37,420 nucleotides of DNA, taken from contig JADIIM010000017.1 of the NCBI GenBank assembly GCA_015351705.1, positions 1-37,420 on the forward strand, written 5' to 3'. This document shows, piece after piece, positions 24,293 to 35,336 of this stretch. Made by a program: the position numbers and the translations under genes. The DNA is from Aeromicrobium sp. Its GTDB lineage: Bacteria; Actinomycetota; Coriobacteriia; Anaerosomatales; Anaerosomataceae. The notes under the pieces were generated by a model that did no database searches, was not told where the DNA came from, and saw only the letters and a program-made list of their open reading frames with translations. The stretch's first letter is position 1. Each line of letters begins with the position of its first letter.

Positions 24293-25048
24293 ATGCCGGG
24301 TATCGGCGTGGCGGTGAACATCGGGACGGTGCTGCTCGGGGCTGCGGTCGGGCTCGTCTTCGGCCGCTTGATCAGCGAGCGGTTCAGGACGATCGCGTTC
24401 TCGGCCATCGGGCTGGCGGTGATCGTGATCGGCGCGGCCATCACCCTCGGCGGGCTGGCCGACCTGGGGCAGACCCACCTGGGCGACTACGCGGCGCTCG
24501 TGCTGGTGGGCGCGCTCGTGGTCGGCTCGCTGCTGGGTGAGGCGCTGCGGATCGAGCATGGTCTGGAGCGGTTCGGCAGGTGGCTCCAGGACAAGGCGTA
24601 TCGGGCACCGGCGCTTGCTCCGGGCAGGGCAGACCAGCCCGGAGAGAAGGGCCACACGCTGGTGGAAGGCTTCGTCACCGCGAGCCTGCTCTTCTGCACC
24701 GGGGCGATGACGATCCTCGGCTCTCTGCAAGACGGTCTGGGCGACCCGTCACTGTTGTTTCTGAAGGCGCTGCTCGATGGCATCGCGGCCATCGCGCTGG
24801 CGACCACGCTGGGTGCGGGTGTGGCGCTCTCGGTCGTGCCGATCCTCATCCTGCAGGGCGGCATCGCGCTCGGCGCGCACGCCATCGAGCCGCTGATCAC
24901 GCCTGCGGTCATCGCGGCGATCGAGGCGATCGGCGGGGCGCTCATCCTGGCGATCGGCCTGGACCTGGCGAAGATCAAGCGTCTGCCGGTGGGCAACATG
25001 CTGCCGGCGGTCTTCATCGGGGCGGCGATCGCGCTCGCCCTGGGCTGA
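24293..25048 (+). CDS. DUF554 family membrane protein (YdfK/YqgA-like)
   Basis: 251 residues with 6-7 membrane segments. GVAVNIGTVLLGAAVGLVFGR at the start, EGFVTASLLFCTGAMTILGS in the middle and AIGLDLAKIKRLPVGNMLPA near the end are DUF554 hallmarks. The family is widespread, with no proven function; a transport role is usually assumed. Start ATG lies 1 nt after the NYN gene stop. Confidence 0.88.
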   Translation: MPGIGVAVNIGTVLLGAAVGLVFGRLISERFRTIAFSAIGLAVIVIGAAITLGGLADLGQTHLGDYAALVLVGALVVGSLLGEALRIEHGLERFGRWLQDKAYRAPALAPGRADQPGEKGHTLVEGFVTASLLFCTGAMTILGSLQDGLGDPSLLFLKALLDGIAAIALATTLGAGVALSVVPILILQGGIALGAHAIEPLITPAVIAAIEAIGGALILAIGLDLAKIKRLPVGNMLPAVFIGAAIALALG

Positions 25049-25085
25049 GGGTGCGGCCGCGGTCTCGGCCAGGTCTGGCGGTGGG

Positions 25086-25742
25086 CTATCCGCGCTCGCG
25101 CCAGCCCTTCACGGTGAACGCGCTCGGGCAGATCCCGGAAAGCGTGCACTGGCCGCAGATCGGGCGCTTGGCGTCACAGACAGCGCGTCCGTGCTCGATC
25201 AGGCGGTAGGTCAGGGGGCCCCACTCCTCGCGCGGGAACAGCGCCATCAGGTCGCGCTCGATCTTGTCGGGATCGGTGTGTGAGGACAGGCCGAGGCGCT
25301 GCGAGAGGCGCGACACGTGCGTGTCGACCGCCACGCCCTCGGCCGTGCCGAACGCGTTGTAGAGCACGATGTTGGCGGTCTTGCGCGCGACACCGGGCAG
25401 GGTGATGAGGTCCTCCATGGTGTCGGGGACGCGGCCGCCGTACTCGGCGACGATGCGCCGTGCCGCGCCGATGATGTTCTTGGTCTTGTTCCGGAAAAAG
25501 CCGGTGGGGCGGACGATCTCCTCGACGTGGGCGGGGTCTGCTTCGGCCAGCGCCTCAGGGGTGGCGAAGCGCTCGAAAAGCACCGGGGTCACCTTGTTCA
25601 CACCAACGTCGGTGGTCTGTGCCGAGAGGATCACCGCGACCAGCAGCTGGAAGTCCGTGGCGTAGGTGAGCGCGATGCTCGCACGCGGATAGAGGCTCTT
25701 CAGAGTGGCGTCGACGGCTGCGGCATGGTCAGGCGTGGTCAT
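25086..25742 (-). CDS. nth: Endonuclease III (DNA glycosylase/AP lyase)
   Basis: 218 residues from the ATG at 25742, with AAGGAG upstream. The helix-hairpin-helix LPGVARKTAN carries the catalytic Lys, and VAVDTHVSRL carries the catalytic Asp. The four cysteines of the iron-sulfur loop are present near the C-terminus as CDAKRPICGQCTLSGIC (C-x6-C-x2-C-x5-C). It removes oxidised pyrimidines from DNA and nicks the abasic site. It converges on DUF554 (38-nt gap) and diverges from the L,D-transpeptidase gene. Confidence 0.96.
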   Translation of the reverse strand: MTTPDHAAAVDATLKSLYPRASIALTYATDFQLLVAVILSAQTTDVGVNKVTPVLFERFATPEALAEADPAHVEEIVRPTGFFRNKTKNIIGAARRIVAEYGGRVPDTMEDLITLPGVARKTANIVLYNAFGTAEGVAVDTHVSRLSQRLGLSSHTDPDKIERDLMALFPREEWGPLTYRLIEHGRAVCDAKRPICGQCTLSGICPSAFTVKGWRERG

Positions 25743-25947
25743 CGTATCTCCTTCCGCTGTCGCGCTCACATCGTACCCGAGGAGCGTACAGGTGCGGTTC
25801 AGAACCGGTTAAGCACCCTCGGCGATACTGCTCGCGGGCCGCATCGAGGGGGGATCCTGCGGCTCGGCCGGCGGGCGTCCCTCCTGGTGCCGTGCACCAT
25901 TCCGCCAGCATCGGCCAGTACTGCACAAGAAGAAGAGGGAGATCGTC
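25743..25947. other. Divergent promoter/leader region of nth and the L,D-transpeptidase gene
   Basis: The 205-nt gap holds overlapping dyads near 25796-25810 (GGTTC-A-GAACC and the palindrome AACCGGTT), a CCCTCG (25816-25821) / CGAGGG (25845-25850) stem with a 23-nt loop, and GGTGC-CGT-GCACC just downstream. The structure density suggests a regulated leader. I could not match any known riboswitch. No confident -35/-10 pair. Confidence 0.35.
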
Positions 25948-26886
25948 ATGAGCACGTTCATGCGACGGCGCTGCCGTCTGCTCGGTGTTACCGTTCTGTC
26001 CGTTGCCATGCTCGCCGGGAGCGCAGGCGTGTCCGCGGCTGCTCCAGCGGGTCGTTCCGGTACGGCGGGAGGGCGTTCCAGCTCCTCCGCCGTGGAGCCT
26101 GGATGGCCGGAGAGTCACCTGCCCGAGGCGGACCCGCGGCCCGGGGAGCCTGGCTACCTGGAGGTGCGGCCGACGCTCACGCCGCCGCCCGACGGCATGA
26201 CCGACGAGGAGTTCAAGGCGCGGGACCCCGAGGGTTTCGCTGCGCTGCTTCCCGAGCGGGCGCAGATCGAGCGTCGACTGCTGGAGCGGGCGCGGGGCGC
26301 ACTCGCGAAGGAAGGGCTTCGGGCGGCCGACGGCTCCGTCGCCGCCTCCGACATCCGTGCCGCCGAGACGGTGCTCGCCGCGACCACGTGGTCGCCCTAC
26401 GGCTACCTGCGCTTCAGGCTCGTGCCGAACACCACCAGCCCGTACGCACGGAACGGCTATCTCGGCACGCTGTACTTCATCTACGGCATCTACTACCCGA
26501 CGGTCGACGCCTACAAGTGGTACACGGTGTCGTGGCCGGCGCGCTCCGGCAACAACCGGCCTGCCGACCAGAGCAAAGTGGGTGTGGGGCCGATTCCCGC
26601 GTACACATGGGACTTCGGCTTCATGAACGGCGTCTGGCGGGGTTATGAGGCTGACGGCCGTGACGCGTTCTACCCGGGCAAGTGGCGCCTCGACCCATGG
26701 ACGGGCGGACCATACAACCGGTGCTACCTGGAGGTGCACGGCGGGCGGTACTTGCACGAGTTCGCCGCCACGAGCGGGTGCGTGCGCGTGTATCCCTCGG
26801 CGATCACCGCGCTCAAGAGCTACTACGACACGAAGATGGCGAACAAGAAGGACAAGGCGACCGCCGATCTGCGTGTCGCGTACTGA
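25948..26886 (+). CDS. Exported L,D-transpeptidase-like (YkuD) protein
   Basis: 312 residues with AGAGGGAG upstream. A signal peptide (1-33, basic RRRCR then a hydrophobic stretch ending VSAAAPA) directs export. Residues 35-130 are Pro/Ser/Glu-rich and then helical. The C-terminal domain (about 145-295) shows YLEVHGG and, 12 residues on, TSGCVRVYPSAI: a His and an S-G-C-x-R motif that are the active site of YkuD-type transpeptidases, with the catalytic Cys in SGC. These enzymes make 3-3 crosslinks in peptidoglycan or attach proteins to it. An aromatic-rich insert (FIYGIYYPTVDAYKWYTVSW) precedes the motif. It is followed 25 nt later by a lipoprotein gene. Confidence 0.8.
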   Translation: MSTFMRRRCRLLGVTVLSVAMLAGSAGVSAAAPAGRSGTAGGRSSSSAVEPGWPESHLPEADPRPGEPGYLEVRPTLTPPPDGMTDEEFKARDPEGFAALLPERAQIERRLLERARGALAKEGLRAADGSVAASDIRAAETVLAATTWSPYGYLRFRLVPNTTSPYARNGYLGTLYFIYGIYYPTVDAYKWYTVSWPARSGNNRPADQSKVGVGPIPAYTWDFGFMNGVWRGYEADGRDAFYPGKWRLDPWTGGPYNRCYLEVHGGRYLHEFAATSGCVRVYPSAITALKSYYDTKMANKKDKATADLRVAY

Positions 26887-26911
26887 CGGTAACCGAGGCA
26901 GGGGGGGCACG

Positions 26912-28033
26912 GTGGGACACGGTATTCGGAAGAGGCGTGTTTGGGGAGCCGTGTACGTTGCGGCAGCGCTCGTCATCGCAGTCGTGGCCGGGGCGTGCAC
27001 GGCCGGTCAGGAGGTCGACACGACCGGGGACGAAGAGTCCCGGCCCCCCTCCGGACGAACGGAGCAGGCCGGGAGTCTCGCATGGGATGCGACGGCGCTT
27101 CGAGATGCGGCAGCGTCGCTCGTCGGCTGGCGCACCAGCGTCGGCGATTACGGGTCGCTCGTACTCTTGTCGGACAGTGACGCGCCGGACACTGTGTGGT
27201 CGGCGCCCGGCCCGGGATATGGCGGACCTCTGGCGATCGACGCCATAGAACCGCTGGTCGTCCTTGCCGGCGAGGCGGGAACGCCGGCCGCCGGAGGCGC
27301 GGCAGTGGACGCATTGGTGATCCTTCGACCTGACGGCACCGTCTCGTCCCATGACCTTCCTGCGGAGTTCGGCAGCCTGTCAGGGGCGACGATCAGTCAG
27401 GGGCGTGTGCTCGTGCTGGCGCACCGGGCGACGACTGAGACGTACGACACCGCGCTGTTCGCGCTCGGCGATGACGGCGCATGGCAGCCGGTGCGTCTGG
27501 AGGGCGACGTTCCGGCCCATCAGTTCGTCGAACGCGCGGTCGCAGTGCCGCAGACCGACTCGCTCGCGGTGGTCTTGAAGACCGAAGGGGGGACGGGCGA
27601 CCGCGACGATGAGGCGCTCGTCCTCGCCCGGCTGACAGGCGATGCGCTCGTGGTGTACTCGACTCCGTTCGCCGACGACGCGCTTCCCGGCATCGCTCCG
27701 CTCTGGGCTGAAGAGGGCGTTGTGTTCCCGAGGACCTGGCGGGTCGTCGATGGTGCGCCGGTGCTCGACATCGTGGTCGCTCGGTGGGACGGGGAGTCGT
27801 GGCAGGAGCGGGCGGTGCTCGAAGACGCCGATGTCGCCTCAGGTGTGGAGACGGGCATGGCGGTCACGGCGGGCAGCGAGGGCGTGCTCTGGCTCCGCTC
27901 GGCGCCGAGCGGGGCGCACGGTGAAGGTGCGCAGCTGCTGCGCCTTCCCGAGGGCGCCGCGGCCCCGGAGTCGACCGGGGTGGATCTGTCGGACGTGGGA
28001 TGGTTCGCCTGGGTGGACGCAGGCGGGTCCTGA
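26912..28033 (+). CDS. Predicted lipoprotein, unknown function
   Basis: 373 residues from the GTG at 26912, with a G-rich ribosome-binding stretch upstream; the longer frame back to 26645 lies inside the previous gene. The N-terminus is a lipoprotein signal: GIRKRR, a hydrophobic stretch, then VVAGAC with the lipid-attached Cys. The mature part is Val/Asp/Gly-rich and looks like repeated four-stranded sheets (SGATISQGRVLVLAHR, DTALFALGDDGAW, PVLDIVVARWDG), so a beta-propeller is possible. I do not recognise it. It is probably co-transcribed with the transpeptidase. Confidence 0.65.
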   Translation: MGHGIRKRRVWGAVYVAAALVIAVVAGACTAGQEVDTTGDEESRPPSGRTEQAGSLAWDATALRDAAASLVGWRTSVGDYGSLVLLSDSDAPDTVWSAPGPGYGGPLAIDAIEPLVVLAGEAGTPAAGGAAVDALVILRPDGTVSSHDLPAEFGSLSGATISQGRVLVLAHRATTETYDTALFALGDDGAWQPVRLEGDVPAHQFVERAVAVPQTDSLAVVLKTEGGTGDRDDEALVLARLTGDALVVYSTPFADDALPGIAPLWAEEGVVFPRTWRVVDGAPVLDIVVARWDGESWQERAVLEDADVASGVETGMAVTAGSEGVLWLRSAPSGAHGEGAQLLRLPEGAAAPESTGVDLSDVGWFAWVDAGGS

Positions 28034-28054
28034 TCCAGCATCAGGACGGTGGCT

Positions 28055-28090
28055 GCGGCCCGGCTCCGGCACTTGTGTCGGCCGGGCCGC
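28055..28090 (+). terminator. Strong hairpin terminator before mfd
   Basis: GCGGCCCGGC (28055-28064) is exactly complementary to GCCGGGCCGC (28081-28090). The loop folds further (CCGGCAC with GTGTCGG, one mismatch), giving one long stem. No T-run follows. Confidence 0.65.
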
Positions 28091-28122
28091 GCTGCCTGTC
28101 GTCCGCGAGGTGTGCTGCGGCG

Positions 28123-28151
28123 TTGACCGGTCGCGCCTGCGGCCATACACT
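28123..28151 (+). promoter_or_regulatory. Housekeeping promoter of mfd
   Basis: TTGACC (28123-28128), 17 nt, TACACT (28146-28151). Expected start near 28158, about 60 nt before the GTG of mfd. Confidence 0.7.
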
Positions 28152-28219
28152 CACACGGCTACCCGCCCCGCTGATGCGAGCGCGGGCTGTCGTGTTGTCC
28201 GGATGCAGGGAGTCTGCCC

Positions 28220-31200
28220 GTGAGCGTGTTGTTCGAGACCGTTCGCCCCGCTCTGTCCGCAGAGCCCGTCGTCGGGCGCGCGCTGGCGCGTCTGGCGGAG
28301 GGCGAGGACGTGACGCTCGCTGTGCCGGGCATGGTGCGCCCTGCCCTTGCCGCGATCGTCTCATCCGCGGCCCCGCGGCCGGTGCTCGTCGTGATGGCCG
28401 GGGAGGAGGCTGCTGAGCGTTTCGCCCGCCAGCTCCGGACCTATCTGGACCCCGCTCAGGTCCTGGTCTTCCCGGATCGCGCCGACATGCCCTGGGACCG
28501 CACCTCGCCCGACCTTGAGGTCGTCGGGAGCCGAGCGCGCGCGCTCCACGCGCTCGACCGACGGCGTTCGGTGGTCGTGGTGGCAAGCGGGCGCTCTCTT
28601 GCCCGTGCCCTTCCGCCTCAGGGCTCGCATGTCTTCGCGCCCCTCGTGCTCAAGCAGGGGATGGAACTCGACCTGGCGGAGGTCACGTCCCGCCTGGCAC
28701 GAATGGGATACGAGCGCGTCGACGTCGCCTCGGAGCGCGGGCAGTTCGCGGTACGCGGCGGTACCCTTGACGTCTTCGGATCTGACGCCCCGAACCCGGT
28801 CCGCGCGGAGCTCTTCGGCGACGAGGTCGAGTCGGTCAGACGGTACCTGCCATCGACGCAGCAGCACATCGGGGATGCCGGCACGGTCGAGATCTACCCG
28901 TGCCGTGAGGTCGCCCCCGGCGCGCGCGCTGCCTCGGCGCTTCGTCGCGCACTCGGACACGCCGCTCTGACGAACGACACTCTCAAGCGCGATCTCGAGC
29001 TGGTCGCCGAAGGTGTGACGTTCAACGGCATCGAGCAGTACCTGCCGCACTTCTACAAGTCCACGGCCACGATCATGGAGTACGTGCCGCCGGAGGCGCT
29101 CGTCGTGGTGGCCGAGCCCCGGGCGGTCTTCGACGACCTGGTGCGCGGCCGTGAGGAGCTCGAGGCGCGTGCCGAGTCCGTCGCGCGCACACTCGACGGC
29201 CTGTTCGCCGCCCCCGCAGCCATCGACCTGGGCGGGCGCCAGCGGCTCACGCTGTTGTCGCTCCTGCGGGCGGCCGGAGCGACCGACGGCGAGCTCGCTG
29301 GCCGTCGACCCGAGATCGGGCGCGGCGAGGAGGCGTTCACCGCCGGCCTACGGGCGTTGCTGCAGACGGGATACCGGGTCGTGGCTGCGGCGCGCGACCG
29401 GCAGGGTCGCGAGCGGCTGTCCCGGGTGCTCGTCGATGCGGGCATGACGGTCGCACCGCTTGAGGCGGGATCCGCCGGGCCCCCCGACGGTGTCGTCGGG
29501 CTCTTGACCGCGGACGTTCCCGCCGGGTACGTCGTCCCCTCGGCGCGACTCGCCGTCGTCTCGGTGGACGACGCGTTCCCGCGCGCGGCCGAGCGCCGCC
29601 GACAGGCGGCGGATCCCACGCGTCTGACGTTCGCCTTCGCCCCCGGGGACCACGTCGTCCACGAAGTCCATGGCATCGCGCTCTTCCGGGAGCTGGTGCG
29701 CCAGACCGTCCTCGGCTCCGAGCGCGACTACCTGCTGCTCGAGTATGCGAAGGGCGACAAACTGTACGTCCCCGTCGAGCAGCTCGACCGCGTGACGCGC
29801 TACGTCGGGCCGGAAGGCAGCGTGCCGCGGGTCACCCGGCTGAACACCGCCGACTGGTCCAAGGCGACGGGCAAGGCACGCAAGGCCGCTCGAGCGCTGG
29901 CGTTCGACCTGGTGGACCTGTACGCGCGGCGCTCGACGGTGACCGGGTTCGCGTTCGGCCCCGACACTCCCTGGCAGCGCGAGATGGAGGCGGCGTTCCC
30001 CTTCGAGGAGACGCCCGACCAGTTCGCTGCGATCGAGGACGTCAAGGCGGACATGGAGTCCGAGCGGCCGATGGACCGGCTGGTATGCGGCGACGTGGGC
30101 TACGGGAAGACCGAGGTGGCCATCCGGGCCGCCTTCAAGGCCACGCAGAGCGGCAAGCAGGTCATGGTGCTGTGCCCCACGACCATCCTCGCGCAGCAGC
30201 ACTACACCACCTTCTCGGAGCGTTTCGCGCCGTACCCCGTCCGCGTCGAGGTGCTCTCCCGGTTCCGCTCACGTGCCGAGCAGGCCGCCGCCCTCGAGGG
30301 CTTCGCGACGGGCACGGTCGACGTGCTGATCGGCACGCATCGTCTGCTCTCGCGCGACGTGGTCCCGCGCGACCTGGGGCTCGTCGTGGTCGACGAGGAG
30401 CAGCGTTTCGGCGTCGAGCACAAGGAGCACCTCAAGAACCTGCGCGAGCAAGTCGACGTGCTCACGCTGACCGCCACCCCGATACCACGCACGCTACAGA
30501 TGTCGCTTTCCGGGGTGCGGGACTTCTCGGTCATCGACACGCCGCCCGCCGAGCGTTTCCCGGTGACCGTGCACGTGGGCGAGTACGACGCCGATGTGGT
30601 CTCCGGCGCCATCAGGCGTGAACTGGAGCGCGGCGGCCAGACGTACTACATCTCCAACCGCGTCCGCGGGATCGAGCGTGTGGTCGAGCGCGTGCGTGAT
30701 GCGGTACCCGAGGCACGGATCGGCGTGGGCCACGGCCAGATGTCCGAGCGCGAACTCGAGCGCGTCATGGAGGCGTTCGCGGCAGGTGAGATCGACGTGC
30801 TCGTGGCCACCACCATCGTGGAGTCGGGCATCGACAACCCGCACACCAACACGCTCATCATCGACGACGCCCACCGCCTCGGCCTGGCGCAGCTCTATCA
30901 GCTCAAGGGCAGGGTCGGCCGCAGCCACGTCAAGGCGTACGCGTACTTCCTGTTCCCGCGCGGCCAGGCGCTCACCGACACCGCCTACGAGCGGCTCACC
31001 GCGATCCAGGAGCATGCCGATCTCGGCAGCGGCATCAAGGTGGCCATGCGCGACCTCGAGATCCGCGGCGCTGGGTCGCTTCTCGGCGCGGCGCAGTCCG
31101 GGAACGTGAGCGCGGTGGGCTTCGACCTGTACGCGCAGATGCTGCGTGAGGCGGTCTCGGAGGTCCGCGGGGAGCCGCTTCCGGCGCACCTGGACGTGCG

Positions 31201-31621
31201 CGTCGACCTGCCCGTCGCCGCGTTCCTGCCCGAGGAGTACGTCCCCGACGTCGACGAGCGCGTGCTCCTGTACCGGCGGATCGCGGCGGCGGTCACCCCG
31301 GAGGCTGCCGAGTCGCTCGCCGCCGAGATCCAGGAACGGCACGGTGCGCTTCCGGCCCCGGCTCGCGAGCTGCTGTCCATCGCGCGCATCAAGGCGCGCG
31401 CGGCCGACCTCGGCATCACGAGCGTCTCGCTCGCGCGGCACCGGGTGACGCTCTCGCCGGTGAAGCCGACGCCGGAGCAGCAGGGCGTGCTCGCGGGAGA
31501 GGGCGCCGTGTACGTCTCGCGGTCGAGTTCTGTTCATTTCGTGCAGTCCGCCCATGAGCCGCCGACGGCGGCCGCCGTGCGTGCCCTCGATGCTATACTC
31601 TCGGCAGTCCGCGGCCGGTGA
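28220..31621 (+). CDS. mfd: Transcription-repair coupling factor Mfd
   Basis: 1133 residues from a GTG with GCAGGGAG 7 nt upstream. The UvrB-like N-terminal module comes first (FARQLRTYLDPAQVLVFPDR, RGGTLDVFGSDAPNPVRAELFGDEVES). The RNA-polymerase-interacting CarD-like domain (about 470-560) has GDHVVHEVHGIALFREL. The translocase module follows with GDVGYGKTEVAI (Walker A, about 623), VVDEEQRFG (Walker B) and the TRG region GIDNPHTNTLIIDDAHRLGL. The C-terminal domain 7 masks UvrA binding. Mfd removes stalled RNA polymerase and recruits UvrA to the lesion. Full length and typical. An extended -10 promoter for the next gene sits in its last 30 nt. Confidence 0.98.
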   Translation: MSVLFETVRPALSAEPVVGRALARLAEGEDVTLAVPGMVRPALAAIVSSAAPRPVLVVMAGEEAAERFARQLRTYLDPAQVLVFPDRADMPWDRTSPDLEVVGSRARALHALDRRRSVVVVASGRSLARALPPQGSHVFAPLVLKQGMELDLAEVTSRLARMGYERVDVASERGQFAVRGGTLDVFGSDAPNPVRAELFGDEVESVRRYLPSTQQHIGDAGTVEIYPCREVAPGARAASALRRALGHAALTNDTLKRDLELVAEGVTFNGIEQYLPHFYKSTATIMEYVPPEALVVVAEPRAVFDDLVRGREELEARAESVARTLDGLFAAPAAIDLGGRQRLTLLSLLRAAGATDGELAGRRPEIGRGEEAFTAGLRALLQTGYRVVAAARDRQGRERLSRVLVDAGMTVAPLEAGSAGPPDGVVGLLTADVPAGYVVPSARLAVVSVDDAFPRAAERRRQAADPTRLTFAFAPGDHVVHEVHGIALFRELVRQTVLGSERDYLLLEYAKGDKLYVPVEQLDRVTRYVGPEGSVPRVTRLNTADWSKATGKARKAARALAFDLVDLYARRSTVTGFAFGPDTPWQREMEAAFPFEETPDQFAAIEDVKADMESERPMDRLVCGDVGYGKTEVAIRAAFKATQSGKQVMVLCPTTILAQQHYTTFSERFAPYPVRVEVLSRFRSRAEQAAALEGFATGTVDVLIGTHRLLSRDVVPRDLGLVVVDEEQRFGVEHKEHLKNLREQVDVLTLTATPIPRTLQMSLSGVRDFSVIDTPPAERFPVTVHVGEYDADVVSGAIRRELERGGQTYYISNRVRGIERVVERVRDAVPEARIGVGHGQMSERELERVMEAFAAGEIDVLVATTIVESGIDNPHTNTLIIDDAHRLGLAQLYQLKGRVGRSHVKAYAYFLFPRGQALTDTAYERLTAIQEHADLGSGIKVAMRDLEIRGAGSLLGAAQSGNVSAVGFDLYAQMLREAVSEVRGEPLPAHLDVRVDLPVAAFLPEEYVPDVDERVLLYRRIAAAVTPEAAESLAAEIQERHGALPAPARELLSIARIKARAADLGITSVSLARHRVTLSPVKPTPEQQGVLAGEGAVYVSRSSSVHFVQSAHEPPTAAAVRALDAILSAVRGR
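31591..31599 (+). promoter_or_regulatory. Extended -10 promoter inside the end of mfd
   Basis: TG-C-TATACT is a near-perfect extended -10 element; no -35 box stands 17 nt upstream. It would give the PpiC lipoprotein gene its own transcript, starting near 31606. Confidence 0.45.
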
Positions 31622-31658
31622 GCCGGCCGTTCCGTTCGTTCGTAAGGAAGGTGCACCT

Positions 31659-32549
31659 GTGCGCACACTCCGCGGCATAGCCGCTCTTGTCCTGACCGTC
31701 GCACTTGCCGTCTCGATCGCCGGCTGCTCGAGCCCGAGCGCCGACGTCGTGGCCCGCGTCAACGGGGTCGACATCACCCGCGCCGAGTTCGACCGTCTCT
31801 ACGCGCAGATCGAGCTGCAGTACGCCGGCGCGATCACCGAGGAGCAGGCGCCCGAGTACCGCAAGATGGTGCTCGACTACATGATCGAGTCGATCCTCGT
31901 CCGGCAGGAGGCCGAGCGCCTCGACGCCGACCTGTCCGATGCGGCCGTCGATGCCGAACTTGCGACCATGATGGGCGCCGACGCGGACCCTGCCGAGTTC
32001 GAGGCCCGCGTTGAGGAGGCAGGCCTCACCATGGAAGACCTGCGCAACAGCGTGCGCGACTCGCTCGCGAGCGAGTTCCTCGCCGAGTACGCGGTTTCTC
32101 AGTCCGACGCCACGACCGTGCCGGACGACTACGCGCTGCTCGAGCACATCCTCGTGGATGAGGAGGCCCTCGCCGATGAGCTCGTCAGCCGTATCGAGGC
32201 GGGTGAGGAGTTCGGCGCACTCGCCGAGGAGTACTCCACCGACACGATGAGCGCCGTTCAGGGCGGCAGCCTTGGCTGGGCCCAGAACAGCATGTATGTC
32301 GCCGAGTTCGCCGCCGCGGCCGACGCGCTTGCGGTGGGCGGCGTGAGCGAGCCGGTCCAGTCCGATTTTGGCTGGCACATCATCCGTAAGGTGGACGAAG
32401 TCGCTGCCGGTTCCGCCATCGATGAGGCGCCCGAGGAGCTGCGGGCTGAGATCGATCTCAACAGCGTGGATCTCGCGCTTCTCGAGTACGTGCGTGGGCT
32501 GCGCGAGGCGGCCGAGATCGAGTATCTGGACGAGTCGCTCGCACAGTAA
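31659..32549 (+). CDS. PpiC/SurA-type peptidyl-prolyl isomerase lipoprotein
   Basis: 296 residues from the GTG at 31659, with AAGGAAGGTG upstream; the longer frame from 31554 overlaps mfd. The signal ends in VSIAGC, a lipobox, so the protein is tethered outside the membrane. A SurA-like helical region follows (VARVNGVDITRAEFDRLYAQ, about 28-130), then a parvulin domain (about 165-260): LLEHILVDEEALADELVSRI, GEEFGALAEEYSTD, QGGSLGWAQ and SDFGWHIIRKVDE. Such proteins (PrsA-like) help secreted and wall proteins fold. This suits the secreted proteins in the window. Confidence 0.9.
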   Translation: MRTLRGIAALVLTVALAVSIAGCSSPSADVVARVNGVDITRAEFDRLYAQIELQYAGAITEEQAPEYRKMVLDYMIESILVRQEAERLDADLSDAAVDAELATMMGADADPAEFEARVEEAGLTMEDLRNSVRDSLASEFLAEYAVSQSDATTVPDDYALLEHILVDEEALADELVSRIEAGEEFGALAEEYSTDTMSAVQGGSLGWAQNSMYVAEFAAAADALAVGGVSEPVQSDFGWHIIRKVDEVAAGSAIDEAPEELRAEIDLNSVDLALLEYVRGLREAAEIEYLDESLAQ

Positions 32550-32572
32550 GCCACACCGCCGGAGGGGGAGCT

Positions 32573-35322
<2,750 letters not shown>

Positions 35323-35336
35323 CCGGAGGCGGCCGC

